Of a stretch of DNA of 64,000 bases, positions 9,535-19,869 are shown in pieces. A program made the position numbers and the translations under genes. Position 1 is the stretch's first letter. Every line of letters starts with the position of its first letter. The notes below the pieces were generated by a model. That model worked only from the letters and a program-made list of their open reading frames with translations, made no database searches and had not been told where the DNA came from. Location: NCBI GenBank assembly GCA_900618795.1, contig UYJD01000015.1, positions 689,034 to 753,033 on the forward strand, written 5' to 3'. The DNA comes from Cyanodermella asteris. Its lineage: Eukaryota > Ascomycota > Lecanoromycetes > Ostropales > Stictidaceae.

Positions 9535-11697
9535 TCATGTGTCTAAATTGTCGCCCATCAGATCGCTGGTCAGTCCATGCATGCGCCTTCCAAGCAGTCC
9601 TTCTTCACTTGCCAGACTAACGGAGCTTCTGGTCCTGGATCCCAAGCTTCCTCGTCGCTTCTCTGGTCGACGTGACCGACGCAACTTGTTTCGTGCGCTG
9701 TTGGCGGAGCCTCTGCTGCTCGTCATCGTCATGCTCATTTCCAAAGGTTCATCATCGCCGCTACTTTCAGTTGGCCGACGACTGTGGTGTCTCTGAGGAC
9801 TCGAAGCACCACTGGGATCTCTTGAGCCCCTCTCATCATCTTCGCTGTGTTGGGCGAAGATCGCTTTCGTCCACTCGGCGCATTTGAAAATATACTTCCA
9901 ACCTTCGGGAAAGACACCAACAAATTGTAAGAATCCATGGCTGATGCCTGGTATCAGGTTCACCACCACGTGGTCCCTTTCGTCAAATTCCTGGTTAGCT
10001 TCGCCGAAGCCCATCTCCCTTCGCTGAACCCATGCCGCATATTTGGCTTGCCTGAGTCTACCCGCAAAGATAATGGTGTCATCTACCAGAGGGTCTCGCT
10101 CACCAGTCATTATGTAGGTCTTGGGGAAGCGAGCTAGCAAAGAGTCCGGCGCCAATAGAGGCGAAAGTAGGAAGTCGGTAGAGAAGTCCGGGCGGTTGTG
10201 TGGCCCTACGTAGAGAATGATCATGGAGCGCATCATTTCTGGTGTAAGCAATCGATCATTGAAATAGCTGATCATGCTGCTCATCGCTAGTCGTGTCTTG
10301 AGAACTTGTGGCTTTCCAGAAGCGACACTGGCTTGATGCTGCGAAACACTATGAGGCATTGCCAGCTCTTTGCCGCTCGGAGACGCATTTGATGTTGACG
10401 GACGTCTAGTCTCGTGTGCCATATTAGGCTCGACAGCCATATCTAAGGGCTCATCTACCATGGCGTCCTCGCGCAGGTCAGTAAGCCGGATGGAGGTCTC
10501 TGTACGCCGATTGAACCCGTCTTCGTCATCACTGTGATGAGGTGTTGACGGGGTGAGTCTGTAGTAGTCTTCGCTCTTGCGCCTCAGAACGTTCGCATTG
10601 GTTTTGCGGGTTCGTCGGTCTTGTATGAGGCTCATCTGTTCGTCGGTCATCCAATTACCGATGTTCATGTCGAGACCAGGGTAGACAAGTATGACACCCT
10701 CTGGTGGTGGGAGGGCATGAGCACGCTCTCGTGGAGTTTTGTGTGCGCTGTGCACGGCTGTCTGTAGGATCATCAGGACGGCTGAAGTGACCAGGTTGCC
10801 CCCTGCGCTGTCACCAGACATGACGATTCGGGGATCGCTCTCCCCTGAAAGACCAAGCACGCGCCCCTTGGACTGGACGATAGTGCTGTAGACGTCGAAC
10901 ACTTCGTTGAGAGCGTAGGGATACGGATACTCCGGTGCTTTCCGGTAGTCCAAGCTGACCACGGGGATACCTAGTTTACCAGCCCAGCCAAACAGCTTGT
11001 CATCATTCGTGCGCGGATCCATTGCGACGAATCCGCCACCAGGCACATCCAGAAGAAGCTTGTTGTGAAGCTCCAGAGCCGACAATGGTCCGTCAAAATA
11101 CAGCCACGCAACGACCGGCTCCTTGTACGCTGACTCTGGAGGTCGAGCGATTCGTATCCTTCGCGGAGGATACCGCATGAGCTTTGGCCTAACCAAGCTG
11201 TTCAGGAAGGAGAGGTAGGGCGTGTTCGCCTTGTTCCAGCTCACTCTCAGGTGTTCGACCGTGATGGTAGCCCTGACCTTGCGCACCTTCTCGTCCGCCT
11301 GCTCAGCGGCGAACAGGTAGAAGACACTGAAGACCATACTTGCCAAGTCCCGGATCCACTTGCTTTTGATAGGCATCGCCGTCCAAAACCCAGCGTCCAA
11401 GGCGGTAGTGACATAGGTGGCTCTGAAATAGCTCTTCGTATATAGGTTTGCCAAAGGCTCAGGGCTGGTCAAGCCTGTGATCTTGGCAAAGTTGCGGCAG
11501 AAGTAGAGCCATAGCAACGTCAAGACGACCGTTTGCCATGCTGTAAGTCGTCTTCCAATTTTCGACGAGATGCGACGTAGGAATGGAGGGCCATGCGGGT
11601 CGCCTCGTAGTAGATAGAATGACCAGAAGGAGACGACAGCAAAAACCTGCAGCTTGCGAAGCTTGGTGGAAGGGCGTCCTAGGACATGATCAATCAT
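9535..11697 (-). CDS. HSL-type alpha/beta hydrolase, membrane-anchored
   Basis: Hormone-sensitive-lipase/arylacetamide-deacetylase-like carboxylic ester hydrolase of 720 residues, single exon. Two hydrophobic N-terminal segments (~17-32 and ~53-68) suggest an ER or lipid-droplet anchor. The oxyanion loop reads DVPGGGFVAM (~225), the nucleophile elbow SGDSAGGNL (~295), the acid GERDPLVDD (~525) and the histidine GISHGFLQF (~585). The nucleophile and acid are separated by a long Ser/Arg/Asp-rich insertion (~360-440), and there is a ~100-residue Ser/Arg-rich tail. Both look disordered and suited to phosphorylation. Likely substrates are steryl or acyl esters, inferred from the family only. Confidence 0.85.
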   Translation of the reverse strand: MIDHVLGRPSTKLRKLQVFAVVSFWSFYLLRGDPHGPPFLRRISSKIGRRLTAWQTVVLTLLWLYFCRNFAKITGLTSPEPLANLYTKSYFRATYVTTALDAGFWTAMPIKSKWIRDLASMVFSVFYLFAAEQADEKVRKVRATITVEHLRVSWNKANTPYLSFLNSLVRPKLMRYPPRRIRIARPPESAYKEPVVAWLYFDGPLSALELHNKLLLDVPGGGFVAMDPRTNDDKLFGWAGKLGIPVVSLDYRKAPEYPYPYALNEVFDVYSTIVQSKGRVLGLSGESDPRIVMSGDSAGGNLVTSAVLMILQTAVHSAHKTPRERAHALPPPEGVILVYPGLDMNIGNWMTDEQMSLIQDRRTRKTNANVLRRKSEDYYRLTPSTPHHSDDEDGFNRRTETSIRLTDLREDAMVDEPLDMAVEPNMAHETRRPSTSNASPSGKELAMPHSVSQHQASVASGKPQVLKTRLAMSSMISYFNDRLLTPEMMRSMIILYVGPHNRPDFSTDFLLSPLLAPDSLLARFPKTYIMTGERDPLVDDTIIFAGRLRQAKYAAWVQRREMGFGEANQEFDERDHVVVNLIPGISHGFLQFVGVFPEGWKYIFKCAEWTKAIFAQHSEDDERGSRDPSGASSPQRHHSRRPTESSGDDEPLEMSMTMTSSRGSANSARNKLRRSRRPEKRRGSLGSRTRSSVSLASEEGLLGRRMHGLTSDLMGDNLDT

Positions 11698-13304
11698 GGT
11701 GACAGCGAGAATATACAGAAGAGGGCGATTGGCGACTCTAGATGGTGGGGTTTAGATGCAGAGTAGGCGCTGAGATGACTTCAAACGCAAGCAAACAGAA
11801 ATCATTGGACTGACTGCGGGACAAGGACCATCAGTGAGACAGTTGAGTCTGCGACATGGCAATCGAACTATGTTCAAGCACAACAAAGAAGCCTTACTGA
11901 GTTCTAGACGACATGTTCAGCGCCCGCTTTGTCGTAAAGTCGTGCAGTCACATGTGCCAAAGACAGCAAGCTGACTGTAATCACGTGACTTGCATGTGAA
12001 CACTGCCAAGCATTGAGTCGCTGTGCCTTGTGGAAGGCAGAGTAACGTATAGATTATCTACTACTAGTAGTGGTCGGACGCGATCTGACATTGATATCAT
12101 GTTTCTTGTGGGCCATCGGGCAAGCGCTGTTGTCAAGCTCGCTGCCATTCCGGAGCATGTACTCCAGATGAAGGCACAAAGCACTTGCTTGACCCACCGC
12201 AGAGCATCCTGAACAGCATGCAGCCTGTGCCAAGATACACTGCAGCCATTGTAATGGCGTATGTATGTCGCCCACTTCACGACATTGTACTGTAAGCATT
12301 TTCCTAGAATACCCCCCTCCTATTGTTGTTGGGACAGACATCCCCTCCCTCGCCGGCTGTCGGAGCTGGCCCTCTGAAGACTGCGCAAACAGCTAAGGAT
12401 TCAGCCTCCTCGCCTCGCGCTGTTCTCGTCAAGTTTGACGACCAGACCGATCCCTATACGAACTCAGACGTTCGAGTGCCAGAGTCGAACTGCCGGCGGC
12501 AAGCAACGGTCGAGTTAGTGGCACGTGGAAGCGAACGCGCATCAGCCGCCGCTAGCACGAGTCCGGTTGAGCTCTCGTGAGCTGATCCTCCACTCTACCC
12601 ACCCTCGATGTGGTACGTGAAGACTGTGTCACGCAGGCTGTCCAATACCGCTGACCTGTTCAAACCAGCTTCTCACACCGCACCGGCATGGCTAGACGTG
12701 AGCAACGCTGGCATGGTCACATTCATACGAATGCTGCGCCGACAGTGCCCGTACATTCGAAACCGCTTCCTGCCAGACCGGTGCCACCTCCAGTACCTTA
12801 TGCCACAAGGCCTTCCGGTATGATGTTCTTCATTTCAATTTTTCCTGACCTCCCCGCAAACCTAATCTCATGATTGTGCTACGATGGCGCGCCTTGAGGG
12901 TCACGTATTTCAGGCCTCATGGTACTCATTCATCCTCTTGTGCTCCCTCGTATCGTCTGAATGCTCTCTACAACATACGCGACTGCAACATTCTGCTCGA
13001 GGCCATCATTCTGCCAAAGCTGCTGACTTGTTACCGTTTTGCTGCACTCTTTGCTTTGTTATTTACGTCTTTGGCGCATTCGAGCTATCCAGGGCACTGT
13101 GAGGCCAAGATCGTTGTGTGCTTCAGAGCGTGATGGCTGAAATGACTCGCTCACATCTGACCATGGTCTTGCGAGCATATGTCTGAAGAGCAAGGGAATG
13201 ATAGCTTACGAACCTTATATAAGTCCCGCGGAGTTTGTCATTATGATCTACCCGTGGTATCAAGCTGCCGCGGGCCCTTCTCTTCACCAGGCTTGTGTCC
13301 AAAG
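11698..13304. other. Long intergenic region, no supported gene
   Basis: 1.6 kb between divergent genes (HSL-type hydrolase and GH81 glucanase), so it should hold both promoters. Frames at 12323-12580 and 12688-12873 are open, and a possible splice donor lies near 12818. No conserved domain or convincing exon chain was found, and these frames may be remnants. Confidence 0.35.
13216..13223 (+). promoter_or_regulatory. TATA box of the GH81 gene
   Basis: TATATAAG lies 82-89 bp upstream of the proposed GH81 start at 13305, a normal distance for a fungal TATA element. Position and sequence are the only evidence. Confidence 0.45.
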
Positions 13305-15801
13305 ATGTTGTTCTCGCCCGATATTGTGGTTTCAAGCCTGGCGTCGCTGACCTTGACTTTCACCATAGTCACTGCTGTACCGCTGGGCCAGAGCGACAGT
13401 GGCCCGAAAGGATGTGATCCAGCAGCAGGACCTCCACCTACCTACGACAATGCTACCAGGAGCGCAGTCCCGAGCTATGCAACATCGGTAATCGATCCCT
13501 TCGCAGCCATCGCCACCAATGCGCCTCCAAGCGTGATACCGCGCATGGGAGGTCATCCCCAACCAACGACCAACATTGTAAGCCTGCTTAGTGAACCCCG
13601 AAGAGCACCTGTACTCACAGATTGTCAGGCTCAGCAAGGTGAACCTCTCAACACAAATAAATTCTACGCCAATTTGTTCTTGGGCAGTCAGACAAATGGC
13701 ATTTTCACCACGCCTTATGTCCTGGCATGGGGTAAAGGCGCCGGTCAAACATCGTCGTACGGTCTAGCAATCGCACACTCCGAGGCTGGGCAGGTAAGGT
13801 TGTGATGGAATTGCTTAGAACCCGCTAACAGGTATCAGAAATGGCTTAGTGATCCGGTCAACAATATTCCAGGAGCTCCAACTCAGTTCTACATCAACCC
13901 CCTCGGCATCCAATCCATCGTGTTGTCTGCTAGCGAGCTAGGATCGAACACCACCTTACTTGCCGAGAAGCTCGACACGTTTTCTGTCAATGCTGTACTC
14001 CGACCCAGCAACTCTTCAAAGTCCAGTATCACCTTCCCTTTGGTGCAAGGTATGGGCTTTGTGAGCGGCATTTATCAGAACCTACAACCGCAGGTCCAAA
14101 GTGGGGTATCTTATGCGAAGCTGGAGTACGTGGGCTCAGTGACCAAGGGCATCTACAAATGGCGAATCACCACAAACGATCAAAAGACTTGGTTGATGTA
14201 CATCCTCCCAGACAGTGACACTGGTAGCGCACCGTCATTCAACCTGGTCTCAAACAGCTCGATCCAAGGGCCAACAAACTTCTCCGGTGCTATTCAAATA
14301 GGCAAGAACTCGGCCTCGATGAACGGCGAAGCCGTATACGACAATTCAGCTGGTGTATATCCAACAAGCGCCAACCTCACTGGCTCTGTCAATGGTACTA
14401 CAGGCAGCTATACATTATCATGGACCCTTGGTGGAAAGCATAACGGACAGTCCTTGATTCAGTATGCTTTGCCACACCTGATTGACAGTTTCGACAGTGA
14501 TACGAAAGCCAAGATTGTGGGCAACATGACCCTGGAGACCACCGTCAAGGGCGTTTCACGCGCTGTAGTTGCCAATAGCTGGACAATGATCGAAGCGAAC
14601 CTCCCTACTGACATGGACTTCGCGCCCTGGTCTATGGCCTCAGGAGCCGTCACCAACTTGTCTGTCAATGCCGTCGACGCCATTTATACAGCAGCCCAGG
14701 CCGAATTGAAGCAAGATATTGTGGGGCAGAGTAACTTGAACAGCATGTACTATTCAGGCAAAGCACTGAGCAAATTTGCTACCATAATCTACGCCGTAAA
14801 CGATTTGTGTCACCAGCCACCACTCGCCCAGCAGGGTCTTGCGACTCTGAAAAGCGCCATCAACATCTTCACCCAGAACAAGCAAGATTTTCCACTCTAC
14901 TACGACACTGTCTGGAAGGGCATTGTCTCGTCCGCTTCGTACAACGGCGGTGATGCCGGCGCAGATTTTGGGAATACTCTTTACAATGGTAGGAAGGTTC
15001 AGAAACTTCGATCGGAAACAGCAGCATGTGCTAATACTTCCAGATCACCACTTTCACTGTGGTTACTTCCTTCACGCTGCCGCCATAGTCGGTTATCTTG
15101 ACCCTAGCTGGCTGGCAGACAATAAAGACTGGGTGAATGCTCTGGCTCGAGACGTGGCTAATCCTTCGTATACGGATTCTTACTTCCCTGTCTTTCGATC
15201 ATTCGATTGGTATAACGGCCATTCTATGGCCAAGGGTCTCTTTGAGTCTGGCGACGGCAAGGACGAAGAGTCGACATCGGAGGATGTGATGTTCTCATAT
15301 GGCCTGAAAATGTGGGGCAAAGTTGTGGGCGATGCCTCGATGGAGGCCCGCGGTAATCTGATGTTGGCGATCCTCGCCCGCTCACTGCAGAGCTACTTCT
15401 TGATGGAGAGCAACAACGTCAACCAGCCAAGCAAGTTCATCGCCAACAAGGCAGCCGGCATTACCTTTGAAAACAAGATCGACCACACAACGTACTTTGG
15501 CGGCAACTACGAATATGTCGAAGGCATTCACATGTTGCCGCTGACACCTGCAAGTGGTTTCACGCGGAGTCAGAACTTTGTTAGGGAGGAGTGGCAGAGC
15601 TACTTTGCCGAGGGCGCCGTGACGGATGCCAGGAATGTGACTGGTGGATGGAAAGGCGTCTTGTACGCGAACCTGGCCATCATTGATCCAGTAGCTTCAT
15701 TCAACTTCTTCAACGACAGCAAATTTGATGACTCGTGGCTTGACGGAGGTGCGAGCAAGACGTGGTATCTGGCATTCGCGGCTGGTTTCGGTGGCGCTTG
15801 A
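13305..15801 (+). CDS. Secreted GH81 endo-1,3-beta-glucanase
   Basis: Glycoside hydrolase family 81 (Eng1/Acf2 type), which hydrolyses internal beta-1,3-glucan links, either for wall remodelling and septum cleavage or for attacking other glucans. Four exons, 13305-13577, 13629-13793, 13839-14988 and 15044-15801, give 781 residues. The start at 13305 gives a signal peptide (MLFSPDIVVSSLASLTL...). The N-terminal domain opens with NTNKFYANLFLGSQ. The catalytic domain has DHHFHCGYFLHAA, which needs the third splice, and ESTSEDVM, carrying the family acidic residues. Several Asn-X-Ser/Thr sites fit secretion. The first intron (51 bp) contains no in-frame stop. No C-terminal carbohydrate-binding module is seen. 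Confidence 0.9.
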
Positions 15802-16339
15802 AGCTCGTACAGGATCATTAAGCCAAATCTCAAGACGGACGTTGGCTTGGCGAGGTGCAAAGACGAGTCGGGTTGGGCATGCCATCAGCTTTGTTATAGC
15901 CAATATCCTTCGAACCATTGTTGAGAGTTATTCAGGGCGCATTGAGGCAAGCACTCGGAAATATCAGCGATGTGACCATCCACGAAATGATTCTGAAAGC
16001 TTAGGCTACCACGTATTGTTGCTGTTGCTCCAGTCTGCTTCCCCGTGGGCGGGCCGTCCCTTTCTTGAAGCTTCATCCAGGACAACGCGCGATTCTACGT
16101 TTCCCTGAACATTCGTAGCATGCAACAATCGCACCAAATGGGACTCGAGCTTACAGCATGTCGGTAGGTCTTCGTTGCTCCTCCCCCGGCCCCGCTGAGT
16201 CGCGTCACAGAGGCGGGGATTGTTTAGTCCGTCCGCACCCACTCATCGCCACCTGATGTGGCCAGACATTGCCCGTTTGACAATGTCCACACGAAGCCTA
16301 CAGTTCCGTTGACTGTTCCATCATCTCTGTTGATTAATC
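15802..16339. other. Intergenic region
   Basis: 538 bp between the GH81 stop and the cupin start. No gene or repeat seen. Confidence 0.35.
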
Positions 16340-17016
16340 ATGCCTGATGTCAGAAAATATTACCTCCCTCCCACCCCGCTCGTACCAAATAACCTACTCC
16401 CTCTTCTCCACTACCCAAGCCTCTTCAATCCATCATCCTCATACGGCACTTGTGACGCAGCCTCCGTCCACGATGTTTTGCTGTCCAACGATTGGCATAC
16501 GCAATGGATATATCGTTACGACAAGACTCGACGGTCTCATTATCACTCTCGAGTCCACGAATGCATGACCGTGTTGTCCGGCTCCGCTACCATCCGCTTC
16601 GGTGTGGCCGATACAACGTCCAATCTGGACTCTGAAGATGAATCGGAACATCACGAGCAAGGGGGAATCGAGATCGAAGCAAATACCGGGGACGTATTCG
16701 TCTTACCGGCGGGGACGGCACACAAGACGTACGATACGAGGCCCGAGGGCCCTTTTGCGTTGTTGACGCCCGGGGATGGTCATAATGTGCGTGGAGAGGG
16801 TGGGGTGGAAGTGATGCGGCTGCGGTGAGGAGGGCCCTGGAACGAATCGAATTGAGTGGGTTCACAATGATCGGTGCGTACCCGAGAGGAGGGGAATGGG
16901 ACTTTAGGGAAGGAGGAGAGGATGAAGGTCAATTTGAGAAGGTTTGGAGAGTAGAGAAGCCGGCGAGGGACCCGGTTTTGGGACTCGTGGATGAGGGTGT
17001 TTGTGGTCAATGGTAA
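16340..17016 (+). CDS. Cupin-domain protein with probable frameshift
   Basis: Small single-domain cupin (beta-barrel, probable metal binder). The first frame, 16340-16828, carries the N-terminal block KYYLPPTPLVPNNLLPLLHYP and cupin motif 1, with HYHSRVHE (two His and a Glu after it) and LSGSATIRFG. Motif 2 is GDVFVLPAGTAHK. That frame then ends in nonsense (VEVMRLR). The family-like C-terminus, LERIELSGFTMIGAYPRGG followed by EWDF and WRVEKPARDPVLG, continues in another frame to the TAA at 17014-17016. No GT-AG pair joins the two in phase. A one-base loss in the G-rich stretch 16790-16812 is the simplest cause, either a real mutation or a sequencing error. Substrate unknown. Confidence 0.65.
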
Positions 17017-17556
17017 GGGGCAACGGCCGAAGAGATAAGTCTGCGAGCATGAGGGTCGAGTGAATCAATGCGAAGCACATCTTGGCTCACATTTTCGTTG
17101 TCTCATTATACGCTATTCATGATGCCGCACCAACATGCTAATTCCATCCGTGATAACATAGGAGTATCGCCAATTAATGATCAAGTATATCGAAAATAAA
17201 TTCAGATAGCGACTTTGCTAGAGACTCACGACAGGGCTCGGTCAGGATTTAACCAGGTGCCTGGCTAACCATCTTGGTGATTCTCTCGCTACACAAGCAT
17301 GCCTGTCTGATCCAAAGCCTCGTTCACTGCAGTGCGTCATGAATGGTTCTGGAACGAAGCCACCCTCATGGATCCACCGCAGTTTAAATGGCAGACCTAA
17401 CTTCTCATGAAAGTCGCATCTTTCTCTTCCAAGGTCAAGTCCACCAGACACGATGTCTTCAAGAGTCGTCTCTGCTGAGCCATGATGGCCCTCAAAGGCA
17501 ATACGTCGAAGTCTGGCTACCTCATTGACTGGGACCTTGTGTAAACTCGGCCACGA
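17017..17556. other. Intergenic region
   Basis: 540 bp between convergent genes. No gene or repeat seen. Confidence 0.35.
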
Positions 17557-18285
17557 TCAGACAACGAGAATGGATGAAAGCATTCTGGCAAGTTCAGACT
17601 TCCACAGGCTGAAGATCGTGAACACCATGCAGGCCAAGAAGACAAATTGGTACCACCCAATCTTCTCAGCCAGAACTTCGAGCTCGCGCTCATGAGCTCC
17701 TCGCAATTGTAGCCGCTCCGTTTCCACATTTTCGGCACGTCTCTCTCGTCTCTTGCGGTGGAGCTCTCCCTCGACAAAGTCAACTTCATCCTCTTCGACT
17801 TTGCACGTTTCCAGCATGACCTTGATCTCATCAGAATCGTCTCCGCCGTCCGTGGTGTTCCGGCCTGCCCAGCCGCCGCCAGCCTTGCTGCCAGCTTGGA
17901 TGCAGGCATTCACAACGTCCAAACGATCGTTCGCAAACTCGATAATCTCATTTATCTCGGCGACATAGGAAAGACCGTATTCACTGCCATAGCCGTCCAG
18001 CATTTCGTCGGTTTGCTGAACCATGCCGCCGATTCCGCTAACGAAAGAATTGATTTTGATACTCAGCTTTCGCACTGACGCTGGCCAAATATCACCTTCG
18101 GCGACTCGAGTGAGCTTTCCAACGTCGCAGAGCCCGCCTTTCTTCTAAACGAGACGATGAAAAGTCTTCAAATTCTTGTAGAGCTGTTTGGTTTGGGATC
18201 TGAGTGCAGTAACTCCGCCAGGACCCTTAAGAGTGCGGAGCTTGGGGATCGCGGGAATGAAGAGGCCATCGCGTATGGCAACCAT
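17557..18285 (-). pseudogene. Coiled-coil/TM hypothetical protein with in-frame TAG
   Basis: Not assigned to a family. From an ATG at 18285 the frame runs 242 codons to 17557 with one internal TAG (18145-18147). Before it come MVAIRDGLFIPAIPKLRTL and a block ending FHRLV. After it, in the same frame, come KKGGLCDVGKLTRVAEGDIWP, then KLSIKINSFV, an acidic linker, a Glu/Arg-rich helix (~185-215) and a C-terminal membrane segment (WYQFVFLACMVFTIFSLW). The upstream part reads like real protein in the same frame, so I infer a nonsense mutation (for example CAG to TAG) and not a late start. Otherwise a 172-residue protein would have to begin at a GTG. A tail-anchored topology is likely. Confidence 0.5.
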
Positions 18286-19259
18286 GGCGGTTGATGGGAT
18301 TAGGGCAGATGGGCAGACGAACGTTATGGGATTGGATGTGGGTCGATGCGATAAAGGTCAAGGAGTGGAATTGATGTGGGACAAATCGATAAATAAGCGG
18401 GTTTTATTGCATCTACTAATACTGTGTGGACGAAGATGGATTCCGTCGTAAGCAGTGACCACCGTTGGGTCTTTCCATGTATGGTTTCGCCCAAATCGGG
18501 TGTCTGAGCAGGTGCCGGTCACTGATGCACCTTGGCTCTCTTTACCATGGCTCGTATTGCACAGGCGCTGTTGACCCTTGCTGCGGTCCTACCAACAAGA
18601 AAGGTCAGTAAAGCTCTTGCTACAATCTTGTTAGGATCCAAGGCAGGCTTTGTGAATGTCAGAGTACAAGCCCGGTCAGGGCCAATCTCATCAATGCTTA
18701 TTTGGAAGCTATGTCGACCGTCGTGAGATAATGAAGTAATTCATCAGGTGAAATTTGTGGTGGGCACGGGGATGGGCTAGCTGTACTTACTACGAGGTGT
18801 CTATTGGCTGTGTGTCGCAGCTGGAAGGCTTAATATGGTTTGGGACCTGCGCCAGCTATTTTTTCAAGTGCCTTGGTGGGGCTGCATGTGCCTGGCCAAC
18901 TAATACAGCGTGATAGTATGGTCGAGCCATGAAGGAACGCTGCACCTTCAGGCCTTCGTCAAGGCAGCCAGGGAAGCAGAAATCCTTAAGGCCGACCTCG
19001 TCGCCGGAGGAGATCTCATGCGAGGCTGTACTCTGTCAGCGCTGGCATCAACAGAAATGAGAACATTGCAATGGTACGCTAGATCAGGCTGGACATCCTC
19101 GTCAACGCCAGTTGAAAACCAGCTTAGACATATGCTTGTCAATTTGTAGGTCATTTCATCACAGTATTTTGGGGGACAAGTTGACAGGGATCTCACCTGA
19201 GCTTCGCTCTGATGCCGATGAAGTAGAGATGTTGATGTTGAAATCTCGGTTGTCTGCCC
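18286..19259. other. Intergenic region, no supported gene
   Basis: About 1 kb. A short frame beginning MARIAQALLTLAAVL at 18547 resembles a signal sequence but has no supporting gene structure. Nothing else seen. Confidence 0.3.
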
Positions 19260-19583
19260 TCATTTGTTTTCCGGTTTCCACTCCTCGGGCATGTTCATGC
19301 CAACCCTGCGGACCGTCAAGCGGTGCCGTTCTTCCTCAGTCATGCTCATGCCGGGATTGTAGCGATCTAGTAGTGTGATGTACATGCGCTGGGCACGCTG
19401 ATATCGTACAAACTGCTCAGCATGCTGCAGCTGGCTGACAACATGCTCAGGCGAGCTAACAGGAGCGGAGAAGCTGGTGCGGATGCGGAGCTTAACAGGC
19501 GACGGTTCTGCCAGAGGCCGACGGGGCAGCTCGCGCAGAATGGAACGGTACAGCGACCGAGCCTTAGTAGCCTGGCCAGACAT
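19260..19583 (-). CDS. FMC1: FMC1-like ATP synthase assembly factor
   Basis: Mitochondrial LYR-motif protein of the FMC1 family, which supports folding of the F1 sector with Atp12 in yeast. The 107-residue product starts at MSGQATKARSLYRSILREL (the LYR motif is at residues 11-13). Its middle has the family basic-aromatic helix pattern (VVSQLQHAEQFVRYQRAQRMY) and it ends VRRVGMNMPEEWKP. I chose the start at 19583 because the nine residues upstream (ORF from 19610) are not family-like. It is divergent from RCM1 with 286 bp between starts. Confidence 0.85.
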   Translation of the reverse strand: MSGQATKARSLYRSILRELPRRPLAEPSPVKLRIRTSFSAPVSSPEHVVSQLQHAEQFVRYQRAQRMYITLLDRYNPGMSMTEEERHRLTVRRVGMNMPEEWKPENK

Positions 19584-19869
19584 TCTAGCACGAACACGAG
19601 AACGCAGCAAAAAGAAGGAAGCAAGAGTGAGAGCGGTAGCGATGAAATAGCTCGGCCGGAGGAAGAATTAAGGAAAATACGGGCAAAGGTCGGTGGCTGA
19701 TTAAGCACAAACCAACGTCGAGTCCGAGCTTCCTTGGCCGGAGCTTCAGCTTTTTGGCAGGCCCAGCGACTCAGTTCTACCAGGACTGAGAACTCGTTCC
19801 CCAGGCGCCGCTTCTGATCCTGACAAACCCTGACTGACGACCAGGTAGCAGCTTAAAAAAAAATCCCGA

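Noticed and set aside
12323-12823. Open frames with a phrase like RAVLVKFDDQTDP, considered as a Helitron or other helicase remnant
   Set aside because: Match is a few residues only, without helicase motifs, termini or hairpin.
18547-18726. Short frame starting MARIAQALLTLAAVL as a small secreted protein
   Set aside because: No clear mature domain or cysteines and no supporting gene structure.
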